Shown: positions 9,582 to 18,128 of the stretch, one piece after another
How positions within the stretch are numbered: position 1 is the stretch's first letter
Layout: every line of letters starts with the position of its first letter
Assembly (NCBI RefSeq): GCF_005871085.1
Contig: NZ_VAUP01000022.1
Location: forward strand, 248,001 to 312,000
Source: Xanthobacter autotrophicus
GTDB lineage: Bacteria; Pseudomonadota; Alphaproteobacteria; Rhizobiales; Xanthobacteraceae
Reading direction: 5' to 3'
Length of the DNA: 64,000 nt
The notes under the pieces: model-generated
Seen by the model: only the letters and a program-made list of their open reading frames with translations
What the model was told of the DNA's origin: nothing
The model's database searches: none
Made by a program: the position numbers and the translations under genes

Positions 9582-10586
9582 GCCCTCGTCCTACCGTTCG
9601 AGCCCAACGAGCCGTCCATCGAGGCCCTGGTCGCCCTGGTGAAGGCGGACATGGAACGCGTGAACGCCACCATCCTGGCGCGCACCGGCTCCGACGTGGC
9701 GATGATTCCCGAGGTGGCCAACCACCTCATCTCTTCCGGCGGCAAGCGCTTGCGGCCGATGCTGACGCTCGCCTGCGCGTCGCTCTCCGGCTATCGGGGC
9801 GACGGCCATGTGAAGCTCGCGGCGTCCGTGGAGTTCATGCACACCGCCACCCTCCTGCACGACGACGTGGTGGACGAGAGCGACATGCGCCGGGGCAAGC
9901 TCGCCGCCCGCAAGCTGTGGGGCAACGAGGCCAGCGTGCTGGTGGGCGACTTCCTGCTGGGACAGGCGTTCAAGATGATGGTGGAGGTGGGTTCCATGAC
10001 CTGCCTCGACATCCTCGCCACCGCCGCCTGCGTCATCGCCGAGGGCGAGGTGATGCAGCTCGCCGCCGCCAAGAACACCGCCACCTCGGAAGACGATTAT
10101 CTCGCCGTCATCCGCGGCAAGACCGCCGAGCTGTTCGCCGCCGCCTGCGAGGTGGGCGCGGTGCTGGGCCAGCGGCCGAAGGCCGAGCAGGCCGCCTGCC
10201 GCTCCTATGGCATGAATCTCGGCATCGCCTTCCAGCTGGTGGACGACGCTCTCGACTACGGCGGCAGCCAGGCCAAGCTCGGCAAGAATGTGGGCGACGA
10301 TTTCCGCGAGGGGAAGATCACCCTGCCGGTGCTGCTCGCCTTCCGCCGCGGCGACGCCACCGAACGCGCCTTCTGGCAACGCTGCCTGGAAAAGGGCGAG
10401 GGCAACGACGCCGACCTTGATCAGGCCATCGGCCTCATGACCCGTCACCGCGCCATCGCGGACACGGTGGAGCGGGCGCGCCACTACGGCGCCATCGCCA
10501 AGGATGCGCTGGCTCTGTTCCCCAACGGTCCCGCCAAGGACGCGCTGATGGAAGCCGTGGATTTCTGCCTGTCCCGCGCTCACTGA
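9579..10586 (+). CDS. Polyprenyl (octaprenyl/decaprenyl-type) diphosphate synthase
   Basis: This trans-prenyltransferase builds the long side chain of ubiquinone from isopentenyl diphosphate. From the TTG start it is 335 residues, normal for the family. The first aspartate-rich motif is LLHDDVVDESDMRRG (about residues 84-98) and the second is QLVDDALDYGG (about residue 218). GGKRLRPML binds the allylic substrate. The small residues before the first DDxxD-type motif fit a long-chain product, but chain length cannot be read reliably. It may be ispB. It diverges from the DUF2007/methyltransferase pair and is followed by a structured region and a strong terminator. Confidence 0.9.
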   Translation: MALVLPFEPNEPSIEALVALVKADMERVNATILARTGSDVAMIPEVANHLISSGGKRLRPMLTLACASLSGYRGDGHVKLAASVEFMHTATLLHDDVVDESDMRRGKLAARKLWGNEASVLVGDFLLGQAFKMMVEVGSMTCLDILATAACVIAEGEVMQLAAAKNTATSEDDYLAVIRGKTAELFAAACEVGAVLGQRPKAEQAACRSYGMNLGIAFQLVDDALDYGGSQAKLGKNVGDDFREGKITLPVLLAFRRGDATERAFWQRCLEKGEGNDADLDQAIGLMTRHRAIADTVERARHYGAIAKDALALFPNGPAKDALMEAVDFCLSRAH

Positions 10587-10588
10587 TA

Positions 10589-10700
10589 CCATTGGCCTTG
10601 GTCGTTGACCGAGGCCGAATAGGCACTATCGAGGTGGGCACGCTCAAACGCCGCGCGGGCTTGGCTAACAGCCAATGGGGCGCGGCGCCATCCGGGACAG
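10589..10700 (+). ncRNA. Candidate structured RNA or structured 3' UTR
   Basis: Between the prenyl synthase stop and the terminator are nested inverted repeats. CCATTGGC (10589-10596) pairs perfectly with GCCAATGG (10671-10678). Within it, GGCCTTGGTC and GACCGAGGCC form a 10-bp hairpin (one G-U pair) around a GTT loop near 10594-10616. A second hairpin, TTGGCT-AAC-AGCCAA, sits at 10661-10675 and competes with the outer stem. The block ends just before a strong rho-independent terminator. I could not match it to tRNA, SRP RNA, 6S RNA or tmRNA. It may be a small RNA or a 3' UTR of the upstream gene. Confidence 0.3.
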
Positions 10701-10701
10701 C

Positions 10702-10733
10702 AAAAGGCCGGCCCCTCGCGGAGCCGGCCTTTT
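10702..10733. terminator. Bidirectional rho-independent terminator
   Basis: AAAAGGCCGGC (10702-10712) and GCCGGCCTTTT (10723-10733) form an 11-bp perfect stem around a 10-base loop, with T/A runs on both sides. It can end transcription from the prenyl synthase side (+) and from doxX (-), which converge here. Confidence 0.85.
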
Positions 10734-10753
10734 TCGTGTGTCGCGGAAGAGGA

Positions 10754-11182
10754 TCAGGCCAGGGCGCGGCGGCTGCCGGGGATGAGGGCGGCGGGCTTCA
10801 CCGCGTAGGCGCCTTCGCCGGCAAGGGCCACCACCAGGGACGCCACCACGAGGAAGGCGGGATATTCCCAGCCGCCGCCGGCCGCGGAGAACACCCAGCC
10901 ATTGGGCAGGTGGAAGTTGAGCGCGCCGAGCATCAGGGGGATGAGCAGGATGGCCACTTGGCGGGCATAGACGCCGCCGATGAGCAGCAGGCCGCCGATG
11001 ACTTCCGCTGCGATGAAGGGAATGGCGAGGAAGCCAGGCAGGCCGATCTTGTTGGCAAGGAAACCGGCGAAGCCGGGAACGGTGAAGATGAAGATCTTCA
11101 TCAGGCCGTGCGAAAGCCACATGAGGCCCAGCGCGACGCGCAGGAGGAAGAGGCCGTAGGGAGCGGTGCGTGTGTCAACCAT
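10754..11182 (-). CDS. DoxX family membrane protein
   Basis: A 142-residue protein with four hydrophobic helices and the DoxX-family pattern LRVALGLMWLSHGLMKIF at the N-terminus and AAEVIGGLLLIGG in the middle. DoxX-like proteins are inner-membrane proteins with varied roles; some are linked to quinone or thiol redox chemistry, but nothing here fixes a function. It diverges from a LysR regulator gene with 136 bp between them. This is the classic layout for a LysR protein controlling its neighbour, so doxX is the likely target. Confidence 0.88.
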   Translation of the reverse strand: MVDTRTAPYGLFLLRVALGLMWLSHGLMKIFIFTVPGFAGFLANKIGLPGFLAIPFIAAEVIGGLLLIGGVYARQVAILLIPLMLGALNFHLPNGWVFSAAGGGWEYPAFLVVASLVVALAGEGAYAVKPAALIPGSRRALA

Positions 11183-11318
11183 GGGAGTGATCTCCGGTTT
11201 GATGTGGCACCACCTCTAGCTTTCGCACTCCCGCAACGCCATACTCAAGAAATCAAGCTTGAGTTTGCATTCGCGCAAATCACACCATCGCGCGGACGAC
11301 GGACGGGTGGGGTTCGGA

Positions 11319-12260
11319 ATGATCGCCTGGGATGATTTCCGCCTGGTTCAGGCCATTGCACAGAGCAGCTCGCTGGCCGGGGCGGCCGAGCAGCTGGGGG
11401 TGAACCATTCCACCGTGTTCCGCCGGCTCGGCGCGCTGGAGGAGCAGCTCGGCGCACGGCTGTTCGAGCGTGCGCGCTCCGGCTACGTGCCCACCGCCAC
11501 CGGCGAGGAGATGGTACGCCTCGCCGAGCGCATGGCCGACGAGGTGCTGTCCGTGGAGCGGCGAATCACCGGCCAGGACCTGCGGCCCTCCGGCGAATTG
11601 CGCGTGACCACCAATGACACCCTCCTGGTGCACATGCTCACGCCCGTGTTCGCCTCATTCCTCAAGGCCTACCCCGAGATCCGGCTGGACGTGGTCATCT
11701 CCAACCAGTCCCTCAGCCTGTCGAAGCGCGACGCGGATATCGCCATCCGCGCCAGCGACCGGCCGGGGGATACGCTGGTGGGCCGGCGCATGGCCTCCAT
11801 CGCCTGGGCCGTCTATGCCCGCGCGGACCGGGCGCCCGCGACCCCACTCGGCACCGGCGATTTCAGGCGCCACGACTGGATCGGATTTTCCGACAATCTC
11901 GGCGGCATCAAGCCGGCCAAATGGCTGCGCGAGCGGGTGGACGAGGAGCGCATCATCTATCGCGTCAACACCGTTCTGGGGCTGGCGGAGGCGGCGGCCG
12001 AAGGCATCGGCCTCGCCATGCTGCCCTGCTTCATCGCGGCGGTGACGCCGGGCCTCGTTCAGGTCATGGCGCCACAGGCGGATGTGGAATCGGGCCTGTG
12101 GCTCTTGACCCATCCGGATATCAAGGCCACGGCGCGGGTGCGCACCTTCATGGAGCATGCCGGCCGCGAGATCGGCAAGCTGCGCGGGCGCATCGAAGGG
12201 CAGGAAACGCGAGTGGAGGCGGCACGGGTCTCCACTGAAGACCTGACAGTCGAGGGCTGA
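11319..12260 (+). CDS. LysR family transcriptional regulator
   Basis: A 313-residue LysR-type regulator. The N-terminal winged helix-turn-helix (about residues 5-65) shows SSLAGAAEQLGVNHSTVFRR and FERARSGYVPTATG. A periplasmic-binding-like effector domain follows, with PSGELRVTTNDTLLV at the domain boundary. I chose ATG 11319 because it places the DNA-binding domain at the usual distance from the N-terminus; upstream in-frame codons encode an unlikely basic tail. It diverges from doxX, its probable target. The effector is unknown. Confidence 0.9.
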   Translation: MIAWDDFRLVQAIAQSSSLAGAAEQLGVNHSTVFRRLGALEEQLGARLFERARSGYVPTATGEEMVRLAERMADEVLSVERRITGQDLRPSGELRVTTNDTLLVHMLTPVFASFLKAYPEIRLDVVISNQSLSLSKRDADIAIRASDRPGDTLVGRRMASIAWAVYARADRAPATPLGTGDFRRHDWIGFSDNLGGIKPAKWLRERVDEERIIYRVNTVLGLAEAAAEGIGLAMLPCFIAAVTPGLVQVMAPQADVESGLWLLTHPDIKATARVRTFMEHAGREIGKLRGRIEGQETRVEAARVSTEDLTVEG

Positions 12261-12337
12261 AACGACATCGCGCAGATCAAGCCAGCATCAAACAGGCCGT
12301 CTAAGAACGTGCTTGAAAACTCAGCGCAGGCCCTGCC

Positions 12338-12466
12338 GCAATCACCTCTGTCATGCCCGGCCTTGTGCCGGTATCCACGCCGAGCCGCTTGAGACAGCGT
12401 GCGCAAGCTCTTCCCGGCCGCTCCGCGTGGATGGCCGGGATAGGCCCGGCCATGACGGCGCGAAAA
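12338..12466. repeat. Dispersed palindromic intergenic repeat, copy 1
   Basis: An intergenic element with inverted-repeat ends: GTCATGCCCGGCC near 12350 and GGCCCGGCCATGACGG near 12443-12458, with internal GTATCCACGCCG and CGTGGATGGCCGGG blocks that also pair. A second copy in opposite orientation lies at 14741-14869, so the sequence is a dispersed family rather than a local hairpin. It sits 3' of the LysR gene and 3' of the convergent secreted-protein gene. A separate perfect 7-bp stem (CGAGTTT-TC-AAACTCG, 12498-12513) lies between it and the secreted-protein gene. Confidence 0.8.
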
Positions 12467-12530
12467 CACCTAAGTGGTCGGCGCACGCTCAACGGTTCGA
12501 GTTTTCAAACTCGCGATAAGCGGCCGGGGA

Positions 12531-13004
12531 TTACTCTGCCGAGGCTTCGGCGGTGTTGCTGCGCGGCTTGGACTTGGCGCGGCGGGAGGCCACCTGGGAC
12601 TTGTCCCCGCCGGCGCTCACGAACTCGCACCACATGGTCTGCACGCCGGCGAGCGAGCCGCGGAACGAGCCGGGGCCGGTCTTCACCAGGTCGAAGCAGG
12701 GCTCGAAGGTCATGCCCTTGACGAAACCGCACACATTATCCCCGCGCACACGCAACGTGTTGGCGGGCAGGCGGACAAAGCGCGGTTCCTTGTCGGGCAT
12801 GGTGATCATGCCGGCGACCGAGCCGTCGGGATAGATGCGGCCGGCGCCCTTCGATCCCTCGAAGCAGCTGAAGGAGAACATCTTGCCCACCGCGAAATCC
12901 CGCGCCTGCTGGGCGGAGAGCTGCTGGCCGGAATTCTGCTGGGCCAAGGCCGGGCCACTGGCGAATGCGGCAAAGCCCAAGGCCGCGAAAAGGATGCTGC
13001 GCAT
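12531..13004 (-). CDS. Secreted hypothetical protein
   Basis: A 157-residue protein with a clear Sec signal peptide: MRSILF, then a hydrophobic run AALGFAAFASGPALA, with cleavage before QQNSG. The mature part has four cysteines (SCFEGS, NVCGF, EPCFD and WCEF), which could form two disulfides in the periplasm. The C-terminus is basic and alanine-rich. The start at ATG 13002-13004 is the only one giving the signal peptide. I recognise no family with confidence. It is transcribed away from the MFS transporter gene region and converges with the LysR gene. Confidence 0.75.
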   Translation of the reverse strand: MRSILFAALGFAAFASGPALAQQNSGQQLSAQQARDFAVGKMFSFSCFEGSKGAGRIYPDGSVAGMITMPDKEPRFVRLPANTLRVRGDNVCGFVKGMTFEPCFDLVKTGPGSFRGSLAGVQTMWCEFVSAGGDKSQVASRRAKSKPRSNTAEASAE

Positions 13005-13219
13005 GGCTCGTTCGCGAATACCTGTTTGATCCCCGTCACGTTGCGCAGAGACCACGGGTTGTTGTCAAGAGTCCGGAACAGCAGGAGAACACCCAAGCCG
13101 CCCGCCGTGTCGGATTTTGCCGGCACCGTGCCTTCCATGTCGCGGAAAGGTGGCGGTCCCGGCCACGCGGTGGGGCTTAGGCCACCAGCGTGCCCGAACT
13201 GTGGCGGCGGGTCAGGCCA

Positions 13220-13283
13220 GCCAGCATTCGCGAATTGTGACGGCTACGCCGCCCAGCATTCGCAAATTGTGGCGGCTAAGCCG
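13220..13283. repeat. Two near-identical 31-bp direct repeats
   Basis: CCAGCATTCGCGAATTGTG (about 13220) recurs as CCAGCATTCGCAAATTGTG (about 13253), each followed by a CGGCT-GCCG tail, with a few mismatches. The second copy overlaps the 3' end of the MFS gene and contains its TAG stop. It may be the trace of a local duplication. No function is evident. Confidence 0.6.
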
Positions 13284-14529
13284 CGACAGGCACCCGCACC
13301 ACGGGGCGCTCCTTGATGGGCAGGTTGATGGCGGCGGAGGCGAACGACAGCGCCACCGAGAGCCACCACACCCAGGTATAGGAGCCCGTCGCCACATAGA
13401 GCGTGCCGCCCAGCCACACGCCGAGGAAGCCGCCCACCTGATGGGAGAAGAAGGCGAAGCCATACAGCATCGCCATGTAGCGGGTGCCGAACATGAGCAT
13501 CACCAGCCCTGAGGTGGGCGGCACCGTGGAGAGCCACAGGAAGCCCATGGCCGCCCCGAACACGTAGCAGCTGAGCGGCGTGATGGGCATGAGCACGAAC
13601 ACCGCGATGGCCACGCCCCGCCCGGCGTAGATCCACGCCAGCAGCCACTTGCGCGACACCCGGCTGGACAGATAGCCCGCCGTGAGCGAGCCGAGGATGT
13701 TGAACAGGCCGATCAGCGCCAGCGTGTAGGCGCCCACCGACAGGCTCATGCCATTGTCCACCAGGAAGGCCGGCATGTGCACCGTGACGAAGGCGAGCTG
13801 GAAGCCACAGGTGAAGAAGCCCAGCACCAGCATCACATAGCTTGGGTGGCGCAGCGCCTCGCCGATGGCGGCGCCGATGCCCTGCTGTGGCGCCGCGGCC
13901 ACGGCGCCCGGCTTTGCCGCGGCAACCCCACGGGTTGCCAGCGCCAGCGAGAACGGCATGACGATAAGCAACGCGGCGCCGAACACGATCAGCGTCTCGT
14001 GCCAGCCGATGGTGTCCATCAACGCGCGGCTGAGGGGCGGGAACAGGAACTGGCCGAACGAGCCCGCCGCCGTCGCCGCGCCGAAGCCGATGGACTTCCA
14101 TTCATCCGGCAGCAGCTTGCCGAAGGCGGCCAGCACCAGGTTGAACGAGGCGGCGGACAGGCCGAAGCCCACCATCACGCCGGCGGTGAGATGCAGCATG
14201 CCGGGGGTGTCGGCATAGGCCATCAGCACGAGGCCGGCGGCATAGAGCAGTGCGCCGCAGCACAGCACCCGCACCGTGCCGAAGCGGTCGGCGATGGCGC
14301 CCGCGAACGGCGAGCCGACGCCCCAGAGCAGGTTCTGCAGCGCCACAGCGAGGCCGAACACGTCGCGCCCCCAGCCGAATTCCTGCGACATGGGCAGCAG
14401 GAACAGGCCGAACACCGAGCGCGGGCCGAAGGTGACAAGGGCGATGACGCAGCCGGCGACCAGAATGAGCATGGCCGGAAGCGCGCGCCGCGTGCCGGAG
14501 GGCACCGGCACCGAGGACGTGGCAGACAT
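13276..14529 (-). CDS. MFS transporter, 12 membrane helices
   Basis: A 417-residue major facilitator superfamily carrier. Twelve hydrophobic helices are visible. The loop between helices 2 and 3 carries GAIADRFGTVRVL, the MFS motif-A signature. FGPRSVFGLFLLPMSQEFGW at the N-terminus is typical of the oxalate/formate and monocarboxylate-type branch, so a small organic acid is a plausible substrate, but this is an inference. The ATG at 14527-14529 starts a short hydrophilic tail before helix 1. It appears monocistronic, with a repeat-containing 459-bp gap upstream and a 271-bp gap downstream. Confidence 0.9.
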   Translation of the reverse strand: MSATSSVPVPSGTRRALPAMLILVAGCVIALVTFGPRSVFGLFLLPMSQEFGWGRDVFGLAVALQNLLWGVGSPFAGAIADRFGTVRVLCCGALLYAAGLVLMAYADTPGMLHLTAGVMVGFGLSAASFNLVLAAFGKLLPDEWKSIGFGAATAAGSFGQFLFPPLSRALMDTIGWHETLIVFGAALLIVMPFSLALATRGVAAAKPGAVAAAPQQGIGAAIGEALRHPSYVMLVLGFFTCGFQLAFVTVHMPAFLVDNGMSLSVGAYTLALIGLFNILGSLTAGYLSSRVSRKWLLAWIYAGRGVAIAVFVLMPITPLSCYVFGAAMGFLWLSTVPPTSGLVMLMFGTRYMAMLYGFAFFSHQVGGFLGVWLGGTLYVATGSYTWVWWLSVALSFASAAINLPIKERPVVRVPVAA

Positions 14530-14740
14530 GGAAAAGACTCGCTGTGCGACGCCAGGGGGCGCCTTTCACAGCCAGTCTACGGATTTGCCGGCCCTATTGA
14601 AAATCAATATTGATCAAGCGATCCATGAAGGATCCTCATGGAAGGCGCCGATGGCGTTGGCCGATGAGGGATCACCGGCCAACGCCCGGAGTCGGTTTTA
14701 CAATTCGATCATCCGAAGCACGTGCAACCATCAACAGCGC

Positions 14741-14869
14741 TTTTCCACCGTCATGGCCGGGCTTGACCCGGCCATCCACGCGGGCAGGCTGGGGCTGATC
14801 TTCGCATGCTGTCCCGAGCGGCACGGCGTGGATACCCGGGACAAGACCGGGCATGACGGCGGTGATTGC
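14741..14869. repeat. Dispersed palindromic intergenic repeat, copy 2
   Basis: Inverted-orientation copy of the element at 12338-12466. It runs from CCGTCATGGCCGGGCTTGAC to GACCGGGCATGACGGCGG and keeps the internal GGCGTGGATACCCGGG block. It lies in the 459-bp gap 14530-14988 between the MFS gene and the Spy-like gene; apart from this element I see no gene or RNA in that gap. Confidence 0.8.
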
Positions 14870-14988
14870 GATGGCGCCCTTCTGAACGTCCAAACCAAGC
14901 GCGAGCCTCAGGACATGCTTGGTCAGCCCGATCGGCATCGATCACAGACCGATGCCGATGGTCTCAGCGACCCGCAAGGCACCGGGGA

Positions 14989-15498
14989 TCAGCCGCGGCG
15001 CGGGCCGTCGCCGTGCGGGCCGTGGCCGCCGTGACCGCCGCCATGGAACTGCTGGCGCAGCATCAGGTTGAGGCGCTGCTTCTGGCCGTCGTCCAGGGTC
15101 TTGTAGAGCGGGTCGGCGGCGTCGGCGATCTTGCGCAGGTCGGTGGCGCCGGCGTCCATGCGGGTGGCCATGGCGCGCATGCGGGCGATGGGATCGGGCG
15201 CGGCATTGGACTCGCGAGCGGCCTGACGGGCGGCGCGGGCTTCGTCGCGTCGGGCCATACGGTCCTTCGAAACCTGCTTCAGCGTGGCCTCGACGCCGGG
15301 CCAGAGCTTCTCCTGGTCGGGGGTCAGCTTGAGCGCGGTCTTGAGCGCGACGATGCGCGCATCGGTGAGGATGGCGCGATCCTCGGCGCTGGGGCGCCAG
15401 CGCCCGGTGTCCGGGCCAGCGTTGGAATTGGCGGCAAAGCTCACCGCCGAGCCGGCGATAAGTGCAGCGGCAGTGGCGGCAATGACGGCTCGTTTCAT
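14989..15498 (-). CDS. Spy/CpxP-like periplasmic LTXXQ protein
   Basis: A 169-residue secreted protein: signal peptide MKRAVIAATAAALIAGSAVS followed by a helical mature chain. LKLTPDQEKLWPGVE matches the LTXXQ motif, and a second, looser one is TLDDGQKQRLNLML. Spy/CpxP proteins are periplasmic chaperones or stress sensors. The C-terminus is rich in histidine and glycine (FHGGGHGGHGPHGDG), which suggests metal binding. The ATG at 15496-15498 has an excellent Shine-Dalgarno GGAGGA 6 bp upstream. About 85 bp upstream lies a TGTAAC direct repeat, so envelope-stress control by an OmpR-type regulator is plausible. Confidence 0.85.
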   Translation of the reverse strand: MKRAVIAATAAALIAGSAVSFAANSNAGPDTGRWRPSAEDRAILTDARIVALKTALKLTPDQEKLWPGVEATLKQVSKDRMARRDEARAARQAARESNAAPDPIARMRAMATRMDAGATDLRKIADAADPLYKTLDDGQKQRLNLMLRQQFHGGGHGGHGPHGDGPRRG

Positions 15499-15581
15499 GT
15501 GCAATCCTCCTTCAAGGGGCGAAGGAAGCATCGGGCAGCACCCCCCTGCGAGCAACTTAAAGTTCTGTAATTTATCCTTCT

Positions 15582-15597
15582 GTTACAAGTCGTTACA
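15582..15597 (-). promoter_or_regulatory. Direct repeat TGTAAC-N4-TGTAAC upstream of spy-like gene
   Basis: On the plus strand GTTACA occurs at 15582-15587 and 15592-15597, exactly one helical turn apart. On the minus strand this reads TGTAAC-GACT-TGTAAC. OmpR/CpxR-class regulators bind head-to-tail hexamers with 10-11 bp periodicity, and the Spy-like gene begins 84 bp downstream. The regulator is not identified. Confidence 0.4.
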
Positions 15598-15654
15598 CCT
15601 TGCGATACATGGCCACATCCAGGCCGTTTCTCCAGCATGATTTCGCCACGTCTG

Positions 15655-16575
15655 TCAGGAGGAATACCCTTCCCCGACAAGCACCTGACGCGTCAGCGAC
15701 TGGACGCTCTGAATGTCCTTGGCATAGCCGCGCCGCTCCATGTCGCAGCGCCACGCGCCGGGCGCGCCGGAGATGCGGTACAGGCAATAACCGCCGGGTC
15801 CGCGTTCGGACCCCGGCCCCGCCGAGGCAGAGGGCACGCCCACCACCGGGATCGGCCCCGCACCGGTCGGGATCTGGCCGAGGGAGGCGCGATGGTCGTG
15901 GCCGTGCAGCACCAGCTCGGCCCCCGCCTCCGCCAGCACCGCGCGCACCTTGGCGGCGTCGCGCAGGTCGCGGTGGAACGGGCGCTCGCCCACCGGCGGA
16001 TGGTGGATCATCACCACCCGGAACAGGCCCTCGGCCTTCAACTGCTCCAGCAGAGCCTTCAGCCGCGCCCGCTGGGCGTGGCCCATCTTGCCGCTGGCGA
16101 GGAACACGGCGGTGGGTACGGCGGTGGACACGCCCACCACCGCCACCGGCCCGCGCCGGCGCACATAGGGGAACGCCTCCACGTCCACCGGCGTGTGGGG
16201 ATGGGTGTCGTCCCCGGCGAGGAAGGGGGCCCAGTGCTCCAGATGGTAGTGCATGGCCGAGCGCACATAGGCGTCGTGGTTGCCGGGCACCACGCTCACC
16301 TTGTCCGGGGCGCCGAGGGAGGCGAGGAAGGTGGCGCCGGTATCGAATTCCGCCGGCAGGCTCACATTCACCAGGTCGCCAGTGACGCAGATATGGTCCG
16401 GCGCATGGGCCAGCAGGTCGGTGAGGAGCGGCGCCAGGGTGGCGGCGCCGAAATTGCGCCGACGCGCGCCGATCCAGTTCATCATACCGAAGAAGCGCTT
16501 GCCCAGAAGCTCGGAGATCCGCGCCTCGGGAATGGGGCCGAGATGGGGATCGGAGAGATGGGCCAGCACGTACAT
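15655..16575 (-). CDS. Metallophosphoesterase (calcineurin-like)
   Basis: A 306-residue cytoplasmic phosphoesterase with all the metal-binding motifs in order: LSDPHLG (residues 7-13), TGDLVN (about 65), PGNHD (about 96), IHHPP (about 196) and HGHDH (about 227). These coordinate a dinuclear metal centre that hydrolyses phosphate esters. The relation to 3',5'-cyclic-AMP phosphodiesterase-type enzymes is likely, but the substrate is not deducible. The start at ATG 16573-16575 places motif I at the usual position. It diverges from the glycoside hydrolase-like gene across 194 bp. Confidence 0.9.
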   Translation of the reverse strand: MYVLAHLSDPHLGPIPEARISELLGKRFFGMMNWIGARRRNFGAATLAPLLTDLLAHAPDHICVTGDLVNVSLPAEFDTGATFLASLGAPDKVSVVPGNHDAYVRSAMHYHLEHWAPFLAGDDTHPHTPVDVEAFPYVRRRGPVAVVGVSTAVPTAVFLASGKMGHAQRARLKALLEQLKAEGLFRVVMIHHPPVGERPFHRDLRDAAKVRAVLAEAGAELVLHGHDHRASLGQIPTGAGPIPVVGVPSASAGPGSERGPGGYCLYRISGAPGAWRCDMERRGYAKDIQSVQSLTRQVLVGEGYSS

Positions 16576-16769
16576 GCGGAAAACCTCAGCTTCTGCCGCG
16601 AACGCCGGCCTTATAGCAGATCGCCCGTCCCGTTCACCCGCCCGCCGCCGCGGCGCTGCGCTTCGGGGACAATGTGGCGCGCACGCAATAAGTTGATGTT
16701 GCCGTCACGGTCCTGCACCCTTCATGGTGCAGTGCAGTTGCCAAGGTTTTCAATGCGAGTCCGGTTCCC

Positions 16770-18005
16770 GTGCGTCGTGCCCTCCTCATCGCGCTCAGCG
16801 CGTTCCTGATGCCGCCCTCCCTCCATGCCGCGCAGGTGAGCGTGCGCGGCGCCGAGATCGTCGTGGACGGCAAGCCCTTCATTCCCAACGGCGCCAGCGG
16901 CGAAGCCCGCTTTACCGATCTGAAGGCCCTCGGCGCCACCGTGGTGCGCACCTATGGGCAGGAGCCGGGGGAAATCCTCGACGCCGCCCAGCGGGCCGGG
17001 CTGAAGGTCATCGTCGGCTTCTGGCTCGGCCATCCGCGCCTCGGCTTCGATTACGCCAACCGCATCGCCGTGGCCCAGCAGCTGGAAGCCCTGCGCCACA
17101 TGGTGGAGCGCTATCGCACCCACCCGGCGCTGCTCATGTGGGGCATCGGCAACGAAGTGGAGGTGGATCTCTCCCCCGAGGAGGCGCTGGCCGTGTGGCC
17201 GGCCATCGAGGAGGCGGCGAAGCTCGCCAAGACGCTGGACGGCCAGCACCCCACCATGGCGGCCGTCGCCGAGGTGGGCACCGACAAGGCCGCGCTGATC
17301 AAGCGCCTGGCGCCGAGCATCGACGTCATCGGCATCAACGGGTATAGCGACGGCCTGCTCACCTCGGCCAAGCGCGCGCGGGCCCAGGGCTGGACCGGCC
17401 CCATCATGCTCACCGAGATGGGCGCGCAGGGCCATTGGGACGCCCCCACCGCACCGTGGGGGGCGCCCCTGGAGCCCACCTCATCGCAGAAGGCCGATCG
17501 CGTGCGGCGCTACCTGCTGGCGGCCAGGCAGGCGGGCGTGGGCGCCATGCCCTTCCTGTGGGGCCACAAGCAGGAGGTGACGCCCACCTGGTATTCCCTG
17601 CTGCTGCCCACCGGCGAATGGACCGAGACGGTGGAAGCCATGGCCGATATCTGGGGCGGCACCCCGCCGGGCGGGGCCAACCATGCCCCGCGCATCCTCA
17701 CCCTCGCCTTCGCCGGGCCGTCGCGCCTCCCCGCCGGGAACGAAACCCATATCCGCCTCACCGCCACCGATCCCGATGGCGATTCGCTGAAGGTGGAATG
17801 GCAGGTCATGGCCGAGACCACCGTGCGCAGCGTCGGCGGCGATCCCGAGCCGGTGCCGCCGAGCTTTCCCGAGGGCATTCATGATCCCCATCCGGCCGGG
17901 GTCCGCATCGCCGGCCTGCCGCCGGGCCGCTACCGTGTGTTCGTGACGGTGCGCGACGGCCGGGGCGCCGCCGCCACCGGCAACCTGCCGTTCGAGATCC
18001 AGTAG
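16770..18005 (+). CDS. Secreted glycoside hydrolase-like (clan A TIM barrel) protein
   Basis: A 411-residue exported protein starting at GTG 16770; the nearby ATG at 16753 is out of frame. The signal peptide is RRALLIALSAFLMPPSLHAA. The N-terminal strand pair VRGAEIVVDGKPFIPNGAS and a barrel up to about residue 290 resemble glycoside hydrolase families of clan A. Candidate catalytic glutamates are in WGIGNEVEVD (about residue 128, acid/base) and IMLTEMGA (about 213, nucleophile). The last 110 residues form an Ig-like beta domain with LTATDPDGDSLKVEW. It could act on glucan in the periplasm or outside, but the substrate is unknown. Confidence 0.75.
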   Translation: MRRALLIALSAFLMPPSLHAAQVSVRGAEIVVDGKPFIPNGASGEARFTDLKALGATVVRTYGQEPGEILDAAQRAGLKVIVGFWLGHPRLGFDYANRIAVAQQLEALRHMVERYRTHPALLMWGIGNEVEVDLSPEEALAVWPAIEEAAKLAKTLDGQHPTMAAVAEVGTDKAALIKRLAPSIDVIGINGYSDGLLTSAKRARAQGWTGPIMLTEMGAQGHWDAPTAPWGAPLEPTSSQKADRVRRYLLAARQAGVGAMPFLWGHKQEVTPTWYSLLLPTGEWTETVEAMADIWGGTPPGGANHAPRILTLAFAGPSRLPAGNETHIRLTATDPDGDSLKVEWQVMAETTVRSVGGDPEPVPPSFPEGIHDPHPAGVRIAGLPPGRYRVFVTVRDGRGAAATGNLPFEIQ

Positions 18006-18128
18006 GCAGCCGCTGACGTAGGAGCCAGGAAGCCGGCAGACCCGGGCGCGGTCAGGTTATTGCATGAAAGGCCTTGCCCCGGCGACGCCGGGCCGCTTTT
18101 CAGAACGCCGCGTATTTTTGGAGGTTTC

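Noticed and set aside
10589-10700. tRNA, SRP RNA or 6S RNA
   Set aside because: No cloverleaf, no GGAA-type SRP tetraloop and no 6S-like long bulged helix could be recognised.
12338-12466. Insertion sequence or MITE with target-site duplication
   Set aside because: No direct repeat flanking the element could be seen and no transposase is present; a palindromic intergenic repeat is the safer call.
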